Origin: Planctomycetota bacterium
GTDB taxonomy: Bacteria; Planctomycetota; UBA1135; UBA2386
Length of the DNA stretch: 64,000 nt
Reading direction: 5' to 3'
Assembly: GCA_016794035.1 (NCBI GenBank)
Contig: JAEUHS010000052.1
Coordinates: forward strand, 62,001 to 126,000
Part shown: in pieces, positions 36,532-45,042 of the stretch
How the letters are laid out: each line of letters opens with the position of its first letter
Numbering within the stretch: the first letter of the stretch is position 1
Position numbers and translations under genes: made by a program
Notes under the pieces: model-generated
Databases searched by the model: none
What the model was told of the DNA's origin: nothing
Seen by the model: the letters and a program-made list of their open reading frames with translations, nothing else

Positions 36532-37137
36532 ATGACCAGCAACCCCCGCAACCTGACGCGCCACGCCGGCGCCGTTCTGCGCCGTGACCGCGAGCGACTG
36601 CTCGGCCAGCGCGGAGCCGTGATCTGGTTCACGGGGCTGTCGGGCTCCGGCAAGTCGACGATCGCGCACGCCGTCGAACAACGGCTGACCGCCGGCGGAC
36701 GGCTCACCTATGTGCTGGACGGCGACAGCATTCGCCACGGCCTGTGCAAGGACCTCGGCTTCACGCCGGCCGACCGCAGCGAGAACATCCGCCGCGTCGG
36801 CGAGGTCGCGGCGCTGCTGGTCGACGCCGGCGTGCTGGTGCTGACCGCGTTCATCTCGCCCTACGGCATGGACCGCCAGCGGGTGCGCGAGATCGTCGGC
36901 ACCGACTTCGTCGAGGTGTTCGTCGACGCACCGCTCGAGGTCTGCGAAGGCCGTGACCCGAAGGGCCTCTACCGGCGGGCGCGCGCCGGCGAGATCGCCG
37001 AGTTCACGGGCATCAGCGCCCCGTACGAACCGCCCGAGCACCCCGACCTGCACCTTCGCACCGGCTCGCAGGCGCTCGCCGAGTGCGTGACCGCCGTGCA
37101 CGACCTGATCGCGGCGCGGGGCCTGCTGCGCGCATGA
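36532..37137 (+). CDS. cysC: Adenylylsulfate kinase
   Basis: A 201-residue cytoplasmic kinase that phosphorylates adenosine 5'-phosphosulfate (APS) to PAPS, the sulfate donor for sulfotransferases and for reductive assimilation. The P-loop GLSGSGKST is at residues 35-43, the DGD substrate motif at about 63-65 ([10 protein letters not shown]), followed by [30 protein letters not shown] and [20 protein letters not shown]. All catalytic motifs look intact. It opens an operon with cysD, cysNC and wzt, and its stop overlaps the cysD start by four bases. No reductase genes for assimilation are nearby, which favours a sulfation role. Confidence 0.95.
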   Translation: MTSNPRNLTRHAGAVLRRDRERLLGQRGAVIWFTGLSGSGKSTIAHAVEQRLTAGGRLTYVLDGDSIRHGLCKDLGFTPADRSENIRRVGEVAALLVDAGVLVLTAFISPYGMDRQRVREIVGTDFVEVFVDAPLEVCEGRDPKGLYRRARAGEIAEFTGISAPYEPPEHPDLHLRTGSQALAECVTAVHDLIAARGLLRA

Positions 37138-38042
37138 GCAACTACGCGCTCAGCCACCTGCAGCAGCTGGAGCAGGAGAGCATCCACGTGATGCGCGAGG
37201 TGCAGGCCGAGTTCGCGCGCCCGGTGATGCTCTACTCGATCGGCAAGGACTCCGGCGTGATGCTGCGGCTGGCCCAGAAGGCGTTCGCGCCGGCGCGCAT
37301 CCCGTTCAAGGTCCTGCACATCGACACGACCTGGAAGTTCCGCGAGATGATCGCGTTCCGCGACCGGATCGTGCGCGAACTCGACCTCGACTTCGAGGCG
37401 TGGACCAACCCCGACGGCGTGCGCGACGGCATCAACCCGTTCGATCACGGCACCCAGCGCTACACGCACGTGATGAAGACCGAGGCGCTGAAGCAGGCGC
37501 TCGATCGCGGGCAGTACGACGCGGCGTTCGGCGGCGCCCGGCGCGACGAAGAGAAGAGCCGCGCCAAGGAGCGCGTGTTCAGCTTCCGCGACCGCTTCCA
37601 CCAGTGGGACCCGAAGCACCAGCGGCCCGAGCTGTGGAACCTGTTCAACTGTCGGGTCGCGAAGGGCGAGTCGATCCGCGTGTTCCCGCTCAGCAACTGG
37701 ACCGAACTCGACGTCTGGCTCTACATCCACCGGGAGCAGCTGCCGGTCGTGCCGCTCTACTTCGCCAAGGAGCGCCCGGTCGTCCGGCGCAACGGCGCCT
37801 GGATCATGGTCGACGACGATCGGCTGCCACTGCTGCCGGGCGAACAGCCGCAGCGGCGCATGGTCCGTTTCCGCACGCTGGGCTGCTACCCGCTGACCGG
37901 TGCGGTCGAGTCGACCGCCGACACGGTGCCGAAGATCGTCGAGGAGATGCTGCGCAGCCGCGATTCGGAGCGGCAGGGCCGCGTCATCGACAACGACGAG
38001 CTCGGTTCGATGGAGGACAAGAAGCGCGAGGGCTACTTCTGA
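37134..38042 (+). CDS. cysD: Sulfate adenylyltransferase subunit 2
   Basis: A 302-residue catalytic subunit of ATP sulfurylase, which with CysN makes APS from ATP and sulfate. It is a PP-loop ATP pyrophosphatase: [20 protein letters not shown] contains the SxGKDS-type loop. Further signatures are [54 protein letters not shown] and [16 protein letters not shown]. The length is as expected. The ATG sits in an ATGA overlap with cysC, and the stop overlaps the cysNC start by one base, so the trio is translationally coupled. Confidence 0.96.
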   Translation: MSNYALSHLQQLEQESIHVMREVQAEFARPVMLYSIGKDSGVMLRLAQKAFAPARIPFKVLHIDTTWKFREMIAFRDRIVRELDLDFEAWTNPDGVRDGINPFDHGTQRYTHVMKTEALKQALDRGQYDAAFGGARRDEEKSRAKERVFSFRDRFHQWDPKHQRPELWNLFNCRVAKGESIRVFPLSNWTELDVWLYIHREQLPVVPLYFAKERPVVRRNGAWIMVDDDRLPLLPGEQPQRRMVRFRTLGCYPLTGAVESTADTVPKIVEEMLRSRDSERQGRVIDNDELGSMEDKKREGYF

Positions 38043-39985
38043 TGTCCGGCCACCGCCAGCTCGACGAACTGGGCATCGACGCCTACCTGCAGCGCTACGG
38101 CCAGCGCGAGATGCTGCGGCTGCTGACCTGCGGCAGCGTCGACGACGGCAAGTCGACGCTGATCGGCCGGCTGCTGCACGACTCGCAGGCGGTGTCCGAC
38201 GACGTGCTCGCGGCGACCAGGCAGGCGTCGGAGCGCTTCGGCACGACCGGTGACGACGTCGACCTCGCGCTGCTGGTCGACGGGCTGCAGGCGGAACGCG
38301 AACAGGGCATCACGATCGACGTCGCCTACCGCTACTTCGCGACCGATCGACGCAAGTTCGTCGTCGCCGACACGCCGGGGCACGTGCAGTACACGCGCAA
38401 CATGGCGACCGGCGCCTCGAACTGCGACCTCGCCGTGATCCTGATCGACGCGCGCCACGGCGTGCTGGAGCAGACGCACCGGCATTCGTTCCTGTGCTCG
38501 CTGCTGGGCATCCAGCACTTCGTCGTCGCGATCAACAAGATGGACCTGGTCGGCTGGAGCGAGGACCGCTTCGAGGCGATCCGCGCCGCCTACAGCCAGT
38601 TCGCGGCCCGACTGCAGGTGCGCGACATCCACTTCATCCCGATGTCGGCGACGAAGGGCGAGAACGTCGTGCATCGCGGCGCCAGCATGCCGTGGTTCCA
38701 GGGCTCACCGCTGCTCGACCACCTCGAGACCGTGCACGTCGCCGGCGACCGCAACCTCGTCGACCTGCGCTTCCCGGTGCAGCTGGTCGTACGCCCGGAC
38801 GCGGACTTCCGCGGCTACGCCGGCACGGTCGCCTCGGGCGTCGTGCGCGTCGGCGACCGGATCGCCGTGCTGCCGGCCGGCACGCAGAGCCGCGTCGCCT
38901 CGATCGGCACGCCCGACGGCGACGTGCCGGAGGCGTTCGCCGGCATGGCCGTCACGTTGACGCTGCAGGACGCGATCGACGTCAGCCGCGGCGACATGGT
39001 GGTCGCGCCCAACAACGCCCCGCCGCTGACGAACACGATCGAGGCGATGGTGGTCTGGTTCGCCGATGCACCGCTGCGCGCGGGCGCCAACTACCTGCTG
39101 AAGCACACGACCGTGCAGACCGCGGCCAAGGTGACCGATCTGCGCTACCGCGTCGACGTCGGCACGCTGCATCGCCAGTCCGCGCCGGCGCTGGCGATGA
39201 ACGAGATCGGCCGCGTCCGCCTCGAGTGCGCGCGCCCGCTCGCGGCCGATGCCTACGGCAAGAACCGCCAAACCGGCGCGTTCATCCTGATCGACCGCAT
39301 CGGCAACGCGACCGTCGGCGCCGGCATGATCGTCGAACGCAAGACCGTCGACGAAGCCGCGCACCGACGCGGCGCCAGCGCCGACGCCGGCAGCAACGTG
39401 CGCCGCGCGACCCGCGGCCGGATCACGCCCGCGGCGCGCCGGCAGCGGCTCGGCCAGGAGCCGTTCGTGCTGTGGATCACCGGACTGCCGCGCGCCGGCA
39501 AGTCGTCGCTGGCCCACGGCCTCGAGCAGTGGCTGTTCGACCACGACTACCACGCGCTGGCGCTCGACGGCGAACTGCTGCGCCTGGGCCTGAACCGCGA
39601 CCTCGGCTTCGGCGGCGCCGACCGGTGGGAGAACCAGCGCCGCGCCGCGGAGCTGGCGCGCATGAACCTCGACTTCGGCATCAGCTCGATCGTCGCGCTG
39701 GTGTCACCGCTCGCGTTCGAACGCCGACGCGCCCGCGAGATCGTCGGCAGCCCGCACTTCTTCCAGGTGTGGTGCAACGCCCCGCTCGAGGTCTGCGAGG
39801 CGCGCGACGAGCACGGCCTGTTCGCCGCCGCACGCCGCGGCGAGATCCAGGGCGTCACCGGCCTGGACGCGCCGTACGAGCGGCCCGACGATGCCGACCT
39901 CGTGCTCGACACGGTCGCCGACAGTGCCGCCGCGAACCTGCAGAAGGTGATCGATTTCCTGCACCAGCGCGGTCTGCTGAGGTGA
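38042..39985 (+). CDS. cysNC: Bifunctional sulfate adenylyltransferase GTPase / APS-kinase-like fusion
   Basis: A 647-residue fusion. The N-terminal GTPase (about 1-440) has G1 CGSVDDGKSTLIGRLL, G2/G3 with EQGITIDVAYRYF and DTPGHVQYTRNM, and G4 NKMDLV, matching CysN, which activates ATP sulfurylase with GTP. The C-terminal part (about 455-645) is an APS-kinase domain, but with GLPRAGKSS in place of [15 protein letters not shown] instead of DGD, and WENQRR for ENIRR. The P-loop lysine is kept, so it may be slow, specialised or regulatory; the intact stand-alone CysC two genes upstream could carry the kinase step. It lies 27 bases before wzt. Confidence 0.94.
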   Translation: MSGHRQLDELGIDAYLQRYGQREMLRLLTCGSVDDGKSTLIGRLLHDSQAVSDDVLAATRQASERFGTTGDDVDLALLVDGLQAEREQGITIDVAYRYFATDRRKFVVADTPGHVQYTRNMATGASNCDLAVILIDARHGVLEQTHRHSFLCSLLGIQHFVVAINKMDLVGWSEDRFEAIRAAYSQFAARLQVRDIHFIPMSATKGENVVHRGASMPWFQGSPLLDHLETVHVAGDRNLVDLRFPVQLVVRPDADFRGYAGTVASGVVRVGDRIAVLPAGTQSRVASIGTPDGDVPEAFAGMAVTLTLQDAIDVSRGDMVVAPNNAPPLTNTIEAMVVWFADAPLRAGANYLLKHTTVQTAAKVTDLRYRVDVGTLHRQSAPALAMNEIGRVRLECARPLAADAYGKNRQTGAFILIDRIGNATVGAGMIVERKTVDEAAHRRGASADAGSNVRRATRGRITPAARRQRLGQEPFVLWITGLPRAGKSSLAHGLEQWLFDHDYHALALDGELLRLGLNRDLGFGGADRWENQRRAAELARMNLDFGISSIVALVSPLAFERRRAREIVGSPHFFQVWCNAPLEVCEARDEHGLFAAARRGEIQGVTGLDAPYERPDDADLVLDTVADSAAANLQKVIDFLHQRGLLR

Positions 39986-40012
39986 AGTCCCAGCCACCGC
40001 CCGCCGTCAGCC

Positions 40013-41230
40013 ATGCAACCCGTCATCGAAGCCCGCAACCTGAGCAAGACCTACCGGATCTACGGCAACCCGTACCACCGGCTGTGGGAGATGCTGCCCT
40101 GGGTCACCCGGCCGCTGCACCGGACCGTGCACGCGCTCGAGGACGTCAGCTTCGAGGTGAACCCGGGCGAGTGCATGGGGCTGATCGGCGTCAACGGCGC
40201 CGGCAAGTCGACGCTGCTGAAGGTGCTGAGCGGCACCACGTTCCCCAGCGCCGGCAGCTACTCGGTGCACGGACGCGTCACCAGCCTGCTCGAGCTGGGC
40301 GCCGGCTTCCATCCCGAGTTCACCGGCCGCGAGAACATCTACATGAACGCGGCGATGATGGGCTTCTCGCGCAAGGAGGCGCAGAAGAAGTTCCAGGAGA
40401 TCGTCGAGTTCAGCGAGCTCGGCGACTTCATCAACGCGCCGGTGCGCACCTACTCGTCCGGCATGGCGGCGCGACTCGGCTTCAGCGTCGCGATCGCCAC
40501 CGAACCGGACCTGATGATCATCGACGAGATCCTCGCGGTCGGTGACATGAACTTCCGCCGCAAGTGCGTCGACAAGATCTGGGCCTACAAGAAGCAGGGC
40601 AAGTCGATGTTCTTCTGCTCGCACTCGCTCTACGACGTGCGGCAGCTGTGCGAACGCACGATCTGGATGCGCCACGGACGCATGGAGATGCTGGCCGACT
40701 CGGTCACCGTGACGAACGAGTACGCGACCTACGAGAACAAGGTCGCCGGCGGTGGCGATCCGATGCCGTTCGAGGAGGTTCCGGCCGCGCCGTCGACCGA
40801 CACCACGCAGCCGCACATCGTCGCAGCCGAGCTGCTCGACGCCGTCACCGGCAAGCCGCGCAACGCGTTCTCGCCCGGCGACCACGTCGCCGTGCGTGTG
40901 CACGTCAAGAACAGCCAACGCCGCGAGAGGCTGTCGTTGGCGGTCGGCGCGATGCGCAAGGACGGCACGCTGTGCTTCGCCCATGCGACGCACTTCGCCG
41001 GCATCACGTTCGACTTCGAGGAAGGCCACGTCACGCTGGTGCTGGACAAGCTGTGCCTGCTGTCCGGCGAGTTCACGGTGCCGATCTGGCTGTTCGACGA
41101 GAACGGCATCCACCGCTTCCAGGAGCGACCGGCAAGGGAGAACCTCGTGGTGCAGAACCGCACCAAGGACCTCGGCCTGTTCCTGCAGGAGCACCGCTGG
41201 ATCGTCGAGCCGGTGACCGGCAAGCAGTAG
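40013..41230 (+). CDS. wzt: Polysaccharide ABC exporter ATPase with Wzt-type C-terminal domain
   Basis: A 405-residue protein. The ABC ATPase (about 1-240) has Walker A GVNGAGKST (59-67), LLELGAGFHPEFTGRENIYM typical of polysaccharide exporters, signature YSSGMAARLGF and Walker B LMIIDEILAVGD, then a switch histidine in CSHSLYD. A linker leads to an immunoglobulin-like domain (about 262-400, VRVHVKNSQRRERLSLAVGA, LLSGEFTVPIWLFDENG) like the carbohydrate-binding domain of Wzt, which recognises the finished chain end. It is co-directional with cysC-cysD-cysNC and convergent with the wzm permease gene, which is unusual because the pair normally shares an operon. Confidence 0.94.
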   Translation: MQPVIEARNLSKTYRIYGNPYHRLWEMLPWVTRPLHRTVHALEDVSFEVNPGECMGLIGVNGAGKSTLLKVLSGTTFPSAGSYSVHGRVTSLLELGAGFHPEFTGRENIYMNAAMMGFSRKEAQKKFQEIVEFSELGDFINAPVRTYSSGMAARLGFSVAIATEPDLMIIDEILAVGDMNFRRKCVDKIWAYKKQGKSMFFCSHSLYDVRQLCERTIWMRHGRMEMLADSVTVTNEYATYENKVAGGGDPMPFEEVPAAPSTDTTQPHIVAAELLDAVTGKPRNAFSPGDHVAVRVHVKNSQRRERLSLAVGAMRKDGTLCFAHATHFAGITFDFEEGHVTLVLDKLCLLSGEFTVPIWLFDENGIHRFQERPARENLVVQNRTKDLGLFLQEHRWIVEPVTGKQ

Positions 41231-41317
41231 GGCGCGGCTGCGGTGCGGTGGCGCCCAGCCGTCGCGTCGCGGCGGCCGCGGGGCGCCGGAGCCGAGGTCG
41301 TGCGCCGCGCGAACGAC

Positions 41318-42247
41318 TCAGATCAGGTCGGCGAACTTGTGCTTCCGGCTCATGAACACCGTGTAGCCGACGATCAGGAACACGACCGCCCAGACCGCCG
41401 AGATGCCGAGGTTGGACCAGAAGTCGCCGACCACGACGTCGCGCGTCGCGGCGATGCCGTTGACCGACGCCTCCATCGTGCCGGTGACGCCGAGCGCCGC
41501 ACGGTGCGCCTGGATCAGCGGGAACGCCGGATTGAGGGCGAACAGCAGCTTCGACGGCAGGCCGTGGAACTTGGCCTCCATCAGCGCGGGCTCCCAGAAC
41601 ACCGGCGACAGGAACATCCAGGCCATCGTCAGGATGCGCCACAGCTGCGACATGTCGCGCACGAAGACGTTGATGCTCGCCAGCAGGAGTCCGATGCCGA
41701 GCGTGATGACGACCTGCACGACCAACACCAGCGGCAGGGCCAGCATCAGCCAGCCCGGCCGGAGCACGCCGGCCAGGAGCCCGGTCACCACGAGCACCGC
41801 CGCGCCGACCGAGTAGATCACGACCGAGACCAGCGAGACGTGCACCAGCAGCACTTCCGACGGGAAGGCGACCTTCTTCACGAGGTTGCCGTTGTCGACC
41901 ACGATCGTGCAGGTCTGCGACGTCGTCTCGACCAGCGCGTGGAACGCGATGATGCCGGAGAACAGGAACACCGCCAGGTGCGCGTCCGGCAGCTGACCGG
42001 TCTTCCAGTTCCCGAACAGCATCCCGAACACGAAGAAGTAGACGATGAACTGGAACAGCGGCTGCACGAGCAGCCAGTAGGCGCCGAGGAACGAGCCGTG
42101 GAAGCGCCCCATCAGGTCGCGGCGCAGGAAGTTCTGCACCATGTAGCGGTTGGCCCAGATGCGACCGGGGTAGCCGACGATCGGCAGCAGGTGGCGGATC
42201 AGACCGCGCGGGGCGGTCGCGGCATCGTAGTGGCGGACTAGGGTCAT
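41318..42247 (-). CDS. wzm: Polysaccharide ABC exporter permease
   Basis: A 309-residue permease of the ABC-2 type. About six membrane segments are visible (FIVYFFVFGMLFGN, LVSVVIYSVGAAVLVVTGLL, LPLVLVVQVVITLGIGLLLA, and a C-terminal AVWAVVFLIVGYTVFM). The amphipathic interface helix before TM1 reads RRDLMGRFHGSFLGAYWLLV, a hallmark of Wzm/TagG proteins, and DMSQLWRILTMAWMFLSPVF is the conserved periplasmic-gate region. It should form the exporter with the Wzt-like ATPase encoded convergently 87 bases away. Upstream is a gene-free stretch of 318 bases. Confidence 0.94.
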   Translation of the reverse strand: MTLVRHYDAATAPRGLIRHLLPIVGYPGRIWANRYMVQNFLRRDLMGRFHGSFLGAYWLLVQPLFQFIVYFFVFGMLFGNWKTGQLPDAHLAVFLFSGIIAFHALVETTSQTCTIVVDNGNLVKKVAFPSEVLLVHVSLVSVVIYSVGAAVLVVTGLLAGVLRPGWLMLALPLVLVVQVVITLGIGLLLASINVFVRDMSQLWRILTMAWMFLSPVFWEPALMEAKFHGLPSKLLFALNPAFPLIQAHRAALGVTGTMEASVNGIAATRDVVVGDFWSNLGISAVWAVVFLIVGYTVFMSRKHKFADLI

Positions 42248-42565
42248 TCGTCGATGGCTCGCGGCACGGCGCCCGAATCGGGCAAGCAGGCTACTAAATC
42301 GTCTTTCCGTCAGCCAGCGCGCTCCGCCGCGAACGAGTCCGCGACGGCTGCGACGCACCGTGCCCGGCCATGGCACCGACGCGGCGCCGCCGCAACCGAT
42401 GCCACGCGTGCCCGGGTTCGGGTCGCTCACCGAGCAGGACCGGCAGGATCGGCCGGACCGCGGCGCGCGGCGAAGGCGCCGAATGCACGGCGAGCCGTCC
42501 GCCAGCTGCGGACGACAGTGCATCCGCATCTGCATGCGGCTAGCCTGCCGGCGGAGGTTCTGTCC
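42248..42565. other. 318-base gap between divergent wzm and ATP-grasp genes, no gene
   Basis: Short open frames exist on both strands but none has a family match or start signal. A relatively AT-rich patch near 42290-42310 (ACTAAATCGTCTTT) is the best place for the wzm promoter. On the other side TAGCCT at 42541-42546 and GGAGG at 42553-42557 precede the GTG start at 42566. Confidence 0.5.
42553..42557 (+). promoter_or_regulatory. Ribosome binding site deciding a GTG start
   Basis: GGAGG ends 8 bases before the GTG at 42566 and selects that codon as start of the ATP-grasp gene. Confidence 0.55.
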
Positions 42566-43783
42566 GTGATCCACGTTGCCCTGGTCGCCCCTCATTTCGG
42601 CGAGAACATGCGCCACTGCGTGCGGTGCTTCACCGACCTGCCCGACACGAAGGTGGGCGTGCTGTCGCACGAGCCCGAGGATCGGCTGCCGCCGGAACTG
42701 ACGGGACGCGTCGCCGGCTTCCAGCGCATCGGCGACTGCGGCAACGCCGAGCAGCTGGCCGAAGGCGCCCGCGCGCTGCGCGAGCGCTGGGGCCGGCTCG
42801 ACCGGCTCGAGGGCTACCTCGAGATGCTGCAGGTGCCGATCGCCGACGCGCGCGACGCGCTCGACGTCGACGGCATGCGCGGCGAGGCGGCGCGCAACTT
42901 CCGCGACAAGAACCGCATGAAGGACGTGCTGCGCAAGGCCGGAGTACCGGTCGCCCGCCAGGCACTCGTACGCGGCGGCGAGGACGCCCGCGCGTTCGTG
43001 CAGGAGGTCGGCTACCCGATCGTGCTGAAGCCGCTCGCGGGCCTCGGGGCGCGCAACACGCAGCGTGCCCACGACGAGGCCTCGCTGGCGTCGGCGTTGA
43101 ACGCGCTGCTGCCGTCGGCGGCGAACCCGGCGCAGGCCGAGGAGTTCGTGCGCGGCGAAGAGCACACGTTCGAGGCCGTGACGATCGGCGGCAAGACGGT
43201 GTGGTTCTCGTCGACGGAGTACCTGCCGAGCCCGCTGAAGGTGATCGAGAACCCGTGGATGCAGTACGCGCTGATCCTGCCGCGTGAGATGGACCAGCCG
43301 CACGTGCAGGCGTTCGCGCCGATCAACACCAAGGCGCTGACGGCGCTCGGCATGAAGAACGGACTGTCGCACATGGAGTGGTTCCTGCGCGAGGACGGCT
43401 CCGCGGTCGTGTCCGAGGTCGGCGCGCGGCCGCCCGGCGCCAACATCATGCCGCTGCTCGCCGCGGCGCACGGCGCCGACCCGTGGGCGGCCTGGGCCCG
43501 GTTGATGACGCATCGCACCTGGCAACTGCCGCCGCGGAAGTTCGCGGCCGGCAGCCTGTTCCTGCGCGCGATGGGCGGCGGCGAGACCGTGCGCTCGGTC
43601 GCCGGCGTCGACGAGATGCGGGCGCGGCTCGGGCCGGCGCTGTACGACATGCGGATGCCGCAGCCGGGGCAGCCGCGGTCGACGCACTACGAAGGGGACG
43701 GCTGGGTCGTCGTGCACCACCCGGAGACCAAGGGGGTGGTGGCGTCCCTGCGCACGGTGCTCGAGACCGTCCGGCTGCAGTAG
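42566..43783 (+). CDS. ATP-grasp domain protein
   Basis: A 405-residue enzyme of the ATP-grasp superfamily, starting with GTG (VIHVALVAPHFGENMRHCVR) after a clear GGAGG. The grasp domain shows KNRMKDVLRKAGVPVARQAL, GYPIVLKPLAGLGARNT (ATP-binding lysine and glycine loop), EEFVRGEEHTFEAVTIGG and EVGARPPGANIMP, where E-x-x-A-R-P-P-G resembles carboxylase/ligase members that bind two metals (biotin-carboxylase-like and amino-acid ligases). It is at the edge of the polysaccharide locus and could make an amide on a sugar or a soluble dipeptide; this is inference. It shares no obvious close similarity with the ATP-grasp protein at 877. Confidence 0.88.
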   Translation: MIHVALVAPHFGENMRHCVRCFTDLPDTKVGVLSHEPEDRLPPELTGRVAGFQRIGDCGNAEQLAEGARALRERWGRLDRLEGYLEMLQVPIADARDALDVDGMRGEAARNFRDKNRMKDVLRKAGVPVARQALVRGGEDARAFVQEVGYPIVLKPLAGLGARNTQRAHDEASLASALNALLPSAANPAQAEEFVRGEEHTFEAVTIGGKTVWFSSTEYLPSPLKVIENPWMQYALILPREMDQPHVQAFAPINTKALTALGMKNGLSHMEWFLREDGSAVVSEVGARPPGANIMPLLAAAHGADPWAAWARLMTHRTWQLPPRKFAAGSLFLRAMGGGETVRSVAGVDEMRARLGPALYDMRMPQPGQPRSTHYEGDGWVVVHHPETKGVVASLRTVLETVRLQ

Positions 43784-43895
43784 CGCAGACCCGATGGCAG
43801 CCGTTGGCGGCGATCGACGACCGGCCGGGCGGCAGAGCCCGCGCGCGGTGCGCCCGGCGTGACCGCGCCCGACCTCGGCGGCCGGCGCGGGCGTC

Positions 43896-45026
43896 TCACA
43901 GCCAGCGGCGCCGCCGGAACCACCACAGCATCACGGCGGCGATGCCGGCCATCAGCAGCAGGCACGCGGGGTAGCCCCACCAGACGTGCAGCTCCGGCAT
44001 CCACTCGAAGTTCATGCCGTAGACGCCGACGACGAAGGTCAGCGGGATGAAGATCGTGGCGATGATCGTCAGGAACTTCATCACCTCGTTGAGGCGGTAG
44101 TTGACGTTCGACAGATGCAGGTCGAGCAGGCTGCTGCTCAGCTCGCGGTAGTTCTCGAGCAGGTCCAGCAGCTGCACGACGTGGTCGTGCACGTCGCGCA
44201 GATACGGCCGCACGTCGGCCGAGAAGTGACGCGTCTCGCCGCGCACCAGCGAACTGGTCGCCTCGCGCAGCGGCCAGACCGCGCGCCGGAGTTCGAGCAG
44301 GCAGCGGCGCACGCCGTGCAGTTCGTGCACCACCGCGGTCGAGCTACGGCCGGCCAGGACCGACTCCTCGATGCCCTCGAGCCGTCGATCGAGCGCTTCG
44401 ACGACCGGGAAGAACCCGTCGACCACCGCGTCGAGCAGCGCGTAGGCGAGGTAGTCGCTGCCACGCCGACGCATCTGACCGGCGCCGTCGGCGAGCCGCT
44501 TGCGCACCAGCCCGAAGCAGTCGCCCGGCCGCTCCTGGAACGTCAGCACGAAGCCCGCGCCGACGAACAGCCCCAGCTGCTCGGTCTCGTGTGCGCTGGA
44601 CGCGTCGATCATGCGCAGCAGCAGGAACTCGTGCTCGCCGTAGTCCTCGACCTTGGCGCGCTGCTGCACGTTGACGATGTCCTCGAGCGCCAGCCGATGC
44701 AGGCCGAACTGCTCCACGAAGCGCTCCAGCAGGCCGACGTCGCGGAAGCCGGTGACGTCGATCCAGACGTTCGCACAGCGCTTGCGCAGCGCGGCGATCG
44801 CCTCGAACGCGATCGGGTCCTTGGCGACGAACTCGTCCGGGCCGTAGCCGATCGCGGCGATGCGCGACGGGTGCGCCTCCGGATCCACCTGCAGCGTGCC
44901 AGGCGACGCGCCGACCGGCGGATGGGCATGCCGCCGGCGCCGCCGGCGCGACCTGCGTTCCGGCGGCACGCCCGCAGGTCGATCGACCGGCCCTTCGGCG
45001 GCTCCTTCGTCACCCGAACGCATCAT
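43896..45026 (-). CDS. corA: CorA-type magnesium transporter
   Basis: A 376-residue divalent-cation channel of the inner membrane, functional as a pentamer. The cytoplasmic N-domain (about 50-300) has VWIDVTGFRDVGLLERFVEQ, RLALEDIVNVQQRAKVEDYG and long helices ending in LLDLHLSNVNYRLNEVMKFL. Two membrane helices at the end flank the selectivity motif GMN in VVGVYGMNFEWMPE, and the basic sequence WWFRRRRWL closes the protein. The N-terminal 45 residues are Arg- and Gly-rich and may be over-called; no better start is obvious. It precedes nothing in a clear operon; the amidohydrolase-like gene upstream is 16 bases away on the same strand. Confidence 0.94.
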   Translation of the reverse strand: MMRSGDEGAAEGPVDRPAGVPPERRSRRRRRRHAHPPVGASPGTLQVDPEAHPSRIAAIGYGPDEFVAKDPIAFEAIAALRKRCANVWIDVTGFRDVGLLERFVEQFGLHRLALEDIVNVQQRAKVEDYGEHEFLLLRMIDASSAHETEQLGLFVGAGFVLTFQERPGDCFGLVRKRLADGAGQMRRRGSDYLAYALLDAVVDGFFPVVEALDRRLEGIEESVLAGRSSTAVVHELHGVRRCLLELRRAVWPLREATSSLVRGETRHFSADVRPYLRDVHDHVVQLLDLLENYRELSSSLLDLHLSNVNYRLNEVMKFLTIIATIFIPLTFVVGVYGMNFEWMPELHVWWGYPACLLLMAGIAAVMLWWFRRRRWL

Positions 45027-45042
45027 GGTCCTCGACGTCGCG

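Noticed and set aside
39420-39985. Separate gene for the APS-kinase-like domain of cysNC
   Set aside because: The frame is continuous from the CysN GTPase and there is no stop, start signal or ribosome binding site at the domain border, so it is a fusion.
42294-42488. Short minus-strand frame between wzm and the ATP-grasp gene
   Set aside because: It has no family resemblance and an Arg/Pro-rich composition typical of chance frames in GC-rich DNA.
43784-43895. Rho-independent terminator after the ATP-grasp gene
   Set aside because: GC-rich stems can be drawn in this gap, but none is followed by a run of T, and such stems arise easily by chance at this GC content.
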